Below are positions 39,701 through 48,700 of a stretch of 64,000 nucleotides of DNA, in pieces. Position 1 is the first letter of the stretch, and the number at the start of each line of letters is the position of its first letter. Where the stretch lies: the NCBI GenBank assembly GCA_950295325.1, contig OX485806.1, forward strand, positions 1,736,001 through 1,800,000, read 5' to 3'. The notes below the pieces were generated by a model, which saw only the letters and a program-made list of their open reading frames with translations, had not been told where the DNA came from and searched no databases. The position numbers and the translations under genes were made by a program. This stretch comes from Polytrichum commune (taxonomy: Eukaryota > Streptophyta > Polytrichopsida > Polytrichales > Polytrichaceae).

Positions 39701-41028
39701 GGGCGTCTCCGGCAATGAAAATAAAATGGCTAGAGTACTTTAATTCATCTGCTTCCACTCGTGAGGCCCGAAAGCTACCTCCCAAGCCTATCAACGAAGA
39801 TAAATTGGCAAATTTCTTGGCAAAGGCTTGTTTCTGGGCAGGAGTAAGTCCACTGCTTCTATTCAATTTTCAGTTCATTGAATTCATCTTTGGCATGTAA
39901 TTTACACAACTATCATTCTTTATTTCATCGACTTGATTTAGAAATTGGTCCAGCTGATGCTTATTTTCTTGCTTAACAGATCTCAGAACAGGCCAGTCTC
40001 ATTTTTGACGAGACCATGCGTCAAGACCGAGTTCCTATCAACATGAGTATTGCCAGTGAGCCCATGTTATTGCCAGTGTATATCGAAGACTGTCGCATGA
40101 AGTTATGGGACCATGCCTTCAGCACCTACTTCAGAGGACAAGATTCCTTCAAAAAAGGTGACGAGTTTGTTGGATTTAACGAAGCTGACCTAGTTGTCCG
40201 CCGAGTTCTTTTTCGGTGCGTCTCTAATCTATAAGGACTTTTCATTAATTTCAGTAATTGGTTCAGTCCATATTCTTTGTTTTGCTAGTTCGGAAGTTGT
40301 TGATGTTAATGTTATGTGCTATTTCGTAACACAGGTACTTTAAGTACGAGCTTTTGGCCAAAGGAACTATTTCCAAAGATGACCTTCCTGTATTCTTGAA
40401 CACATGGCTTGATAGATCAAACTCAGCGTGCATGTTCTCGGCTCTTCAAGAACGCACGTGGACAAGTTCTCACCTTACCAGCGGTGCCTGGTCTCTTGAT
40501 TGCGCTTTAAGTTTCACTCCTTCTTTTGAGACTGAGCTCAGGAAATCAAGGGAGGCTGTAGGTGAGTCTGGAATTGAAATGGTTGACTTACAGGCCATAG
40601 AAGATGAAAATAAGAGGGCAAAGGCAATGAAACGACGCATTGAAGAGGACCGAAAGAAAGCGCTGAGGGTCAAGGAAGCTGAGGAGAGAGCTGACCAAAA
40701 AGAGCGGGAGAAGGTGCAGAATTCGTTGGATAAGTCCACTAGAAAGGGGAAAAATAAGATGAACCCCCCTCCGGAGCCACAAGGTAAGAGTCCGGTTGCT
40801 CCAAGTCCCACATATGAATCTGGTTCTCATGCTCCAACATTTTCTAGAGGCACAAAACGCGACTCGTCCTACGAGCAGTTGAGTCAAATACCTATTATGA
40901 CATCTGGGGAGGAGCTCGACATCCATATTGAAGAGCTCATTCTCAACTCCTCATTGGACGACGTTCTTGGCGGTGACACGGATGAATTCACCCCTTCCTA
41001 CAACGACTTGAAAACATTCATGCTCAAG
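30740..41028 (+). CDS. Gene A: unknown multi-exon protein with ParB/DGxHR-like domain, 3' end missing
   Basis: Seven exons join in consistent phase: 30740-31018, 35117-35760, 35870-36056, 39350-39541, 39625-39843, 39980-40215 and 40335-41028, about 817 codons with no stop. Exon 1 is basic and helical (RSRARAEREVRRSIEKQRRI). Exon 2 starts acidic, then has a region like the N-terminal domain of ParB and its relatives: FNIPLCRL, an Arg, a DLAKLEQEF helix, FYVTI, then FFVCDGNHRRQAW (about residues 259-264). The DGNHRR box is where ParB and DGQHR proteins have their nucleotide or DNA-contacting motif. Exons 3-6 are mainly helical. Exon 7 has a long charged coiled coil (RAKAMKRRIEEDRKKA) and a Ser/Pro-rich acidic tail. 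A good donor at 41029 means at least one further exon, which is not visible before the LTR at 43787. Introns 1, 3 and 7 are filled with tandem repeats. Host gene or transposon gene cannot be decided. Confidence 0.65.
31087..31386 (+). CDS. Possible alternative terminal exon or small ORF after gene A exon 1
   Basis: The frame ending at 31386 encodes about 90 polar, acidic residues rich in Ser, Glu and Gln, similar in character to the start of gene A exon 2. A candidate acceptor (TTTAG) lies near 31107, but its phase does not match exon 1 as called. It may be an alternative last exon, an untranslated exon, or a relic. Confidence 0.25.
   Translation: MKGNHYVFRGSSPIQSTSIVEDTLSHHCKFGTKPKPGSGQRQQQPGSAASSESTSENTRQQIIRNSEDVECEEERLGREEANMETDGEYSTEEVNQLNQ
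31480..35030 (+). repeat. ~85-bp tandem repeat array filling gene A intron 1
   Basis: The main unit contains TGGCCTCATTTCAGGTTAGA, CTTTGAAGCCTCGGCTCTA and GGGTGCTCACTTTATATA. It alternates with a second unit carrying CCAATATATGG followed by the dyad GGGTTCGG-GA-CCGAACCC or its T/A variant. Larger blocks of about 210 to 300 bp are repeated almost identically at 32880-33300. Units further left and right are more diverged. Dyads lie near 31542, 31756, 32224, 32521, 32821, 33035, 33249, 33548, 33845, 34060, 34527 and 34826. Confidence 0.92.
36090..39240 (+). repeat. ~85-bp tandem repeat array filling gene A intron 3
   Basis: The same repeat family and orientation as in intron 1, with a block of about 700-900 bp duplicated (compare 36240-36900 with 36985-37560 and 38030-38590). 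Dyads of the GGTTTCGG-GA-CCGAAACC type lie near 36163, 36376, 37111, 38161 and 38726, and a decayed one near 37799. Confidence 0.92.
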
Positions 41029-41094
41029 GTACTGCTCTTCCTTTAAATTTATGCATTTCAATCTTGTCAATCCAATGGTGTGATCAGTAGAGTT

Positions 41095-43530
41095 AGAAAA
41101 TTTGAGTATTTGCTCAACCTAGAACCGAGACTTCAAAATGTTTGATTCTAACCTGAAATGATGCCGACTAGACTTATATAAAGTGAGCACCCGATATATG
41201 AATTTAGAGCAGAGGCTTCAAATTGTTAGATTACAACCAGAAATGAGGCAAACTAGATATATAAAGCGAGCACCTGTAATTTGAACCTTGAAGCCGAGGC
41301 TTCAAAGTGTTAGATTCTAACCTGAAATGAGGCCAACTAGATTTATATAAAGTGAGCACCCGAAACCTCAACATAGAACCGAGGCTTCAAATTGTTAGAT
41401 TATAACCTGAAATGAGGCCAACTACATATATATAAAGTGAGCTCCTGTAATTTGAAGCTTGAAGCCGAGGCTTCAAAATGTGACCCTCTTGACCTCAAAA
41501 TGAAGGTTTCGGTCCTGAAACCCATATATTGGACAGCCACATAATGTGAGAACCTCGTATCTAAGCCTATAGGCCACTTTCAAAGACTTAGATTCTAACC
41601 TGAAATGAGGCCAACTAAATCAACATAAAGTGAGCACCTTTAATCTGAACCTAGAGCCGAGGCCTCTAATTGTTAGATTCTAACCTGAAATGTGGCCAAC
41701 TAGACATATATAAAATGAGCACTTGAAATCTGAACCTAGAGCTGAGGCTTCAAATTGGTTGATTCTGACTTGAGATGTGGCCAACTAGACTTATATAAAG
41801 TGAGCACATTAAATCTGAACCTAGAGCCGAGGTCTCTAATTGTTTGATTCTCACCTTAAATGTGGCCAACTAGACATATATAAAATGAGCACTTGAAATC
41901 TGAACCTAGAGCCGAGGCTTCAAATTGGTTGATTCTGACCTGAAATGTGGCCAACTAGACTTATATAAAGTGAGCACATTAAATCTGAACCTAGAGCCGA
42001 GGCCTCTAATTGTTTGATTCTAACCTGAAATGTGGCCAACTAGACATATATAAAATGAGCACTTGAAATCTGAACCTAGAGCCGAGGCTTCAAATTGGTT
42101 GATTCTAACCTGAAATGTGGCCAACTAGACTTATATAAAGTGAGCACCCGATATATGAGCTTAGAGCTGAGGCTTCCAATTGTTAGATTATAACCTGAAA
42201 TGAGGCTAACTACATATATATAAAGTGAGCTTCTGTAATTTGAAGCTTGAAGCCGAGGCTTCAAAATGTGACCCTCTTGACCTCAAAATGAAGGTTTCGG
42301 TCCCGAAACCCATATATTGGACAGCCACATAATGTGAGAACCTCATATCTAAGCCTATAGGCCACTTTCAAAGACTTAGATTCTAACCTGAAATGAGGCC
42401 AACTAAAACAACATAGAGTGAGAACCTGAAATCTTAGCCTATAGCCAACCTTCAAATTCTAGATTCTAACCTGAAATAAGGCCAACTAAAACAACGTAAA
42501 GTGAGCACCCTAAATCTGAACCTAGAGCCGAGGCCTCTAATTGTTAGATTCTAACCTGAAATGAGGCCAACTCTACATGTATAAAGCGAGAACCTGAAAT
42601 CTCAAAGTAGAGCCGAGGCTTCAAAGTGTTATATTCTAACCTGAAATGAGGCCAACTAGAACAACATAAAGTGAGAGCACTTGAAATCTGAACATAGAGC
42701 CTCGGCTTCAAAGCTTTAGATTATAACCTGAAATGAGGCCAACTAGATATATATAAAGTAAGCACCTGTAATTTGAACCTTGAAGCCGAGGCTTCAAGGT
42801 GTGACCCTCTAGACCTCAAAAGGAAGGTTTCGGTCCCGAAACCCATATATTGGACACCCACATAAAGTGAGAACCTGATATCTAAGCCTATAGGCCACTT
42901 TCAAAGACTTAGATTCTAACCTGAAATGAGGCCAACTAAAACAACATAAAGTGAGCACCTTTAATCTGAACCTAGAGCCGAGGCCTCTAATTGTTAGATT
43001 CTAACCTGAAATGAGGTCAACTAGATATATATAAAGTGAGCACCTTTAATTTGAACCTTGAAGCCGAGGCTTCAGGGTGTGACCCTCTTGACCTGAAAAT
43101 GAAGGATTCGGTCCCGAAACCCATATATTGGACAGCCACATAATGTGAGAACTTGAAATCTAAACCGAAAGCCACTTTCAAAGAGTTAGATTCTAACCTG
43201 AAATGAGGCCAGCTAAAATAACATAAAGTGAGCACCCGAAATATGAATTTAGAGTCGAGGCTTCATATTGTTAGATTCTAACCTGAAATGAGGCCATGTA
43301 GACATATATAAAGTGAGCACTTGAAATATGAATTTAGAGCCGAGGCTTCATATTGTTAGATTCTAACCTGAAATGAGGCCACGTAGACATATATAAAGTG
43401 AGCACTTCAAATATGAATTAAGAGCCGAGGCTTCATATTGTTAGATTCTGACCTGAAATGAGGCCACGTAGACATATATAAAGTGAGCACTTGAAATCTG
43501 AACTTAGAGCCGAGGCTTCAAAGTGTTGAT
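41095..43530 (-). repeat. ~85-bp tandem repeat array downstream of gene A exon 7, inverted orientation
   Basis: The same family, but reverse-complemented relative to introns 1 and 3: units read TCTAACCTGAAATGAGGCC and AGAGCCGAGGCTTCAAA, with dyads as GGTTTCGG-TC-CCGAAACC near 42293 and 42826 and decayed copies near 41505 and 43105. Confidence 0.92.
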
Positions 43531-43786
43531 ATGAATTTGAGCTTGACTGTGGGTTGAGGGAATCTGGTTTGGGGGTTAGGAGTTGATATTTGACTGATTA
43601 TGATTTGAGTCTAAGGGTGGGTGAGGGAAGAGGGGATTCTGGTAGGGGGTAGATGTATAAAGTTTTGATTTTTCTAAGACTCTAAAATTGAAATGTAGGA
43701 CTCGTAAGAGGTCTCTCGGCCCCAACACACTCTGTTTAGGGTCTAATATGTTAGTGATTTTGATATGAATTTGAGCTTGACTGTGG
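43531..43786 (+). repeat. 25-bp direct repeats flanking ~205 bp
   Basis: The motif GATATGAATTTGAGCTTGAC plus CTGTGG occurs at about 43531 and again just before the LTR at 43762-43786. The sequence between them is unrelated to the arrays. It could be the footprint of an earlier insertion or of the rearrangement that placed the LTR here. Confidence 0.55.
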
Positions 43787-45751
43787 TGTGAGCCCAAAAG
43801 GGTGCCCACATTTAGTCTTAGACCCTTGAAACGTTAGTTGATGCACTTTGAAGTAGCATGTTACTTCACAAAAATATAAAAAGAGTGAAATGTTAGTCTT
43901 AGAAGTACCATGTTGTAAGAGGCTAGGATGTGAGTTGTTATTGTGTTTTTACCTTCGGAAGGATTTGAGTGAATGAGGATAGGTAAGGAGAACTTGGATT
44001 GAGTAGTTAGTAAGTAGGCTAGTACAAATGGATGGAGACAACCAAAGTGACTCAAGAGGCAAGTGCATTCGAATTGGGATGAATGGAGGATCACATGGAG
44101 CGCACAAGTGGACCACCTCATCATGGCCACTTAATGGGGAAGGCCCAAGGAAGAATGCAAGGTGGAGGATAAGCAAATTCTCAAAGCACCAATCAAATCA
44201 CGAGTTAAGCATCGTGGTTTGAATTAAGTGGTGAGCGACGATTTGGGAAAGTAAGGGGAGAAAGTTATGGCGGCGGAAAGCGAAGGAGGCTAAGTTTGGG
44301 TTGAAGCATCCCAAGTTTGGTAAAGTGTGGTAGGTAGAAAGCCAAGGCTAGTTAAATGTTCGAATTAGGATCCTTGTTGATCATTTGAGGGAGGAAGGCT
44401 TAGAAGATAGGATTGGCGCCTACTAAGTAGGAGGAAATCTCAAGGGCTTATCGTGAGCCTTGAGGGTGCTCACCCCCTCAAGCTTACTATATAATCCCTC
44501 ATTCTTCCCTCACTCATCCTCTCTTTCCTTTGTGCTCCAAGGCACCCCACGAGTTATAAGTGTGGGTGTGGGAAGCCATATTGGAGCACATGTGTGTGCT
44601 TAGTTTTTAGTTTGAGAGCCAAGGCTTGTTAGCCTTGAAGAGGGCTTGACCTCTTGGTAGAATTAGTGTTGACGTGAAGGATTTTAAAGTTAATTCATGA
44701 TTCCAATTTGTGGTACTTAAAGTTCATGTTTTGAATACACGTGGTTGCAAGTTCCATGTTTAAGAGTTGAGCACTTGATGTTGTGATGAGTGCAAAAATA
44801 TACTTGTGTGGATTAGTTAGTCTTAGTGAAGTTAGGAAATTCTCTCTCCCCCTCTCCTCTCTAGGATTTTAGGATTTTAGGATTAGAGAAGAATTGTGTG
44901 ATTAGAAAGGGGTTGTTAGTAGAATTAGGGAAATTAGGTAGGAAGATTAGTTAAGGGCTTGAATAATTAGTGAGGTAGTTGGGGATTACAACTACAAAGT
45001 TGTGGGTTCATGAAGGAGCTGGGTTTATGAAGGAGCTGGGTTTGTTTAGTTAGAAAGTAAAGAGCTGGGTTTATGAAGGACCTGGGTTTGTTTAGTTAGA
45101 AGCTAAGGAGCTGGGTTCATGAAGGAGCTGGGTTTATGAAGGAGCTGGGTTTGTTTAGTTAGAAAGTAAAGAGCTGGGTTTATGAAGGACCTGGGTTTGT
45201 TTAGTTAGAAGCTAAGGAGCTGGGTTCATGAAGGAGCTGGGTTTATGAAGGAGCTGGGTTTGTTTAGTTAGAAGCTAAGAAGCTGGGTTTATGAAGGAGC
45301 TTAGTAGATAGCCTACCTAATTAGCTCATAGACAAGTAGTTAGTTACATTATGCTAGTTAGTGTTATGTGTGGCTTTCACAAGTAAATGTATTTGAGATT
45401 GACTATAGAGAATAGTGTTTTTTTTAACACTTGCATCCTCTCTCTAAAAATAAACCACGTGCACAACTTAATGGAGAATGTGGAGCACTCTCGCGATGGC
45501 AAGACAAAGGAAGCAAAGACCAAAGGTGCGAGGGAGAGATTGACATAAGTCACATAAGTATTTCTTAATACTTAAAGGCTTATGTACGGTATGGAGACAC
45601 CAATGAAATTCTAGTTAAATCCAAGACCACTTGAAGGGTGAACCTTGCACTATGGACTCATCCAAGTCCAAATCCAATACCGCGGAGGAATGTGAGCCCA
45701 AACCCACTACTCGGACTACGGACGCTTAAGGGTGGGGGGTTTGGCCTCACA
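43787..45751 (-). mobile_element. LTR of the same family as 19609-21133, inverted, without matching target duplication
   Basis: It starts TGTGAGCCCAAAAGGGTGCC and ends GACGCTTAAGGGTGG...TTTGGCCTCACA, the reverse complement of the ends of the solo LTR at 19609-21133. The interior is related but carries a different minisatellite. Flanking pentamers differ (TGTGG on the left, GCCTC on the right), so it is not a simple insertion. Confidence 0.75.
45008..45300 (+). repeat. Minisatellite in the inverted LTR
   Basis: Repeats of AAGGAGCTGGGTTTATG and GGGTTTGTTTAGTTAGAAG units form a higher-order unit of about 110 bp. It sits in a position comparable to that of the 42-bp minisatellite in the other LTR copy but differs in sequence. 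Confidence 0.8.
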
Positions 45752-48700
45752 GCCTCCCAGAGTCGGTGTTAGACGATAACGGCAACGACAACTATGTCCC
45801 CAAGGAAGACTTCATGGGGGAGTGGACGGCACTGCCAGAGAAGATCGGGGACGGCCTCTTCTGCATGCGCTTCACCTACGAGCTGGAGACAAGACCGGAC
45901 CAGCCCGAACAGTGGGTTCAAATGAAGACGTGGGAGATAGAGTCCATAGAGGCCCAGGGGGAGTATGTAATTCTGGACATGAAGAACAAGAAGGATCATA
46001 TCAACCTCTTGTTACATTTTCAGAAAAATACCTTCTCCTACCAATACGCCACCAATAACGTAGCGGAAGATGCCAAGCACTTCGACCTGGACGGCCTCTT
46101 CTCCAAATATGCGTTGAGCCCATACTGGACTGCAAGGAAATTGAACGCCCTGGCATTGAACATCTCCAAATACAACAGTGTGGTCACTGAGGCAAACAAG
46201 AAGAAGAAGAGCCCCAGGAAACCATCCACATCAGGGGCAGGAGGATCTAGAAGTGCACCCAGGCCTGTGCCTTCCGCTAGCAGGGCGACGGAGGGCCCCA
46301 GTAGACACTCCACGCCATCGAAGAGGACAAGGGAGGAGATGGAGAAATCGGGAGTAACGGAGACCGCAGAGGTGACCTCGCCTGTCGTAATGCCCACCCC
46401 CTTGAAAAAGGGTGAGAACCCTGACGCTGTGAAGGCCACGAGGATCCTTCGAGACTTCAACAACTACTCGAAGGATTGCTGGCCCATGGGACGCCACTTC
46501 ACATTCAACGTGGACTGCTTCAAGTGCGAGATGTCCCCCAACAAATGGGTGGTTCGCTCTCGCGAAAGCGGTGGTGTGAAGTGGCAGATAAATAATCTAA
46601 TGAACAACGTCAAGTGGGACAGGCAGACCGTCTGCGTCATGCCGAAGGGGCTGACATCCCGTCCGACGGAGAAGGACTGGCCACGGATCCAGAATGGAGA
46701 GTTCTGGATCATAGACGGCCAACACAGCTTGGAGGCGTCCCAAATAATTCTCAAGGACGACAACTTCCAGCATGAGCTGAAGGAGGACTTGCGCTACTGG
46801 AAGGCGTTCTTGGTGTGGTCGGACGATTGGGACAAGCTGCGGAAGATATCCACCTTCCTCAACTCCGGCAACAAAATCAAGGCCTTCGAGGCGTCGTGGG
46901 CAGCCAACATAGTGGCTGCAAGGGACGTCTGGGTCGCCCACGGGTGCCCCCCTAAAGAAAGGGAGAACGCGAAGACGCCGTCTCCACAATGGAAGGTGAG
47001 TTTACGAACGAACGTTCGTAAATATCTTTGACATTCAAATTTTCAAGTTCTTTGACATTCAAACTTACGAACGTGCGTTCGTATTTTGTGCGTTACTGAT
47101 GTTTTTCTTGCTGCAGGCATTCTGCGACGCGATGGTGGACAAGTTCTCCTCCATCGACATGAAGTCTACAACAACCAAGTCTGTCCTGGAGCTCAAGGGT
47201 GAGCTCCGCCTCATCTGTTGCAACAGGGACACTTGGGAGTTGTGGACACAATTTTTTGATGCGCACAGCTCGGGCGATCTGGTCAACCCCGACACCGAGG
47301 AGAAGTACAGCGCGGAGAAGACCGGGGAGGCCCCTCCACTACTGAGGGAGTTCTTCAGGTCCCTTCAAGGGTTAACAGAGTCCGAGTTGCAGAGGTGCGC
47401 GGTGCATCTTCTTGGGAACACTGTGGGAAGAACCATCCCATACCCGAAGATATTTTTGAAGAGGCCAAGACACAAGCCCGGCACGTATTCCATCAAGGAA
47501 TGGTGCGAACACCGCAAGCTGAAGACTGCTGCAATGAGGGAGTTGAGCGCCCTAATACCAGAGTACGCACTCATCCTAGCCGACGGGGACATTAATTGGG
47601 CCAGCTGGAAGATGTTCAAGGTCGACTACAACATCTCCGGACCCTCAATGCGTTGTCTTGTCAAGGAGCACGCCTCCATTTTGAAGCAGAAGGGGAACAA
47701 GAGGACAAAGAAAACCGAGACGGATCCCCAAGAGGTGGAGCAATACAGAAGCTTTTTGACGCGGAAGAGGTTGGCCACATTCGAAGGAGTGGCCAGATTT
47801 TGTCTGTTGACAAAAGGAGTGGAGAGGGTGACATTTTCCAAGTGGGACCGGACCATGAGCAGGGCCGAGGTGAGGGAGGATCGACGGGGGTGCCCATTTG
47901 CCCTGATCGATTTCAGGGGGATCCCCGGTGCGTCGAGGCAGGGGGGGAAGGACATACCTTTCTACGACCCCTTCATGGCCAAGTTCAAGGAGCACAAGTC
48001 TCCGGACATGAGGGAGCCTCACGTTTGGCTGTGGATAGTCGAGCAGGAGAAGCTCTCTGCTGTAGTCGACCTGTACGAGAAGTCGATCAAATTTGAGTAC
48101 AGCATCTTCCACAGCACTTACGTGCCCGCCAAGACGGAAGGGATCGTGGCCATCAACGAGGCCAGGGGGAACAAACAGGTGGGGGCGGTCAGCCTCGTCT
48201 TCTTGACGTACAACGCGCTGCGGAATGGGCGAGCCCCTGTCAAGGCGAACACTACGTTCAAGAAGATCTACAGCATCCCCCATCCCCCTCCCAAGGATCT
48301 GCTGCAGGAGACCTTGTACACTGTCTTCCCGGCGATGGAACTCAGGTTGGAGTTCTACGTCTCCGTTTTGCAGAGCGTGGCAATAAGCGGAGAGACCGTG
48401 TACAACGTTTGTGGCGGCAGCAAGTTCATGTACGCTGCGATGGTAAGCTCTCCAACTAATATTTACGAACGCTCGTTCGTAAAGTTCACCTCAACTTGTC
48501 TTGGGTTTGATGACATTGTTTCTCGTCGTTGATGTTTACGAACGCACGTTCGTATTTTCTAACGTATTTGCTTGAATCTCAGATGCTGGGGCTGGTCGTC
48601 AACAGCTTCATTGAAGCCATCGACGAGGAGGACTTCCACGTGCACAGGGCGAAGGCCTCCACGATGGACCTGGAGGACATGTCCCTCCCGAGGACGGACA

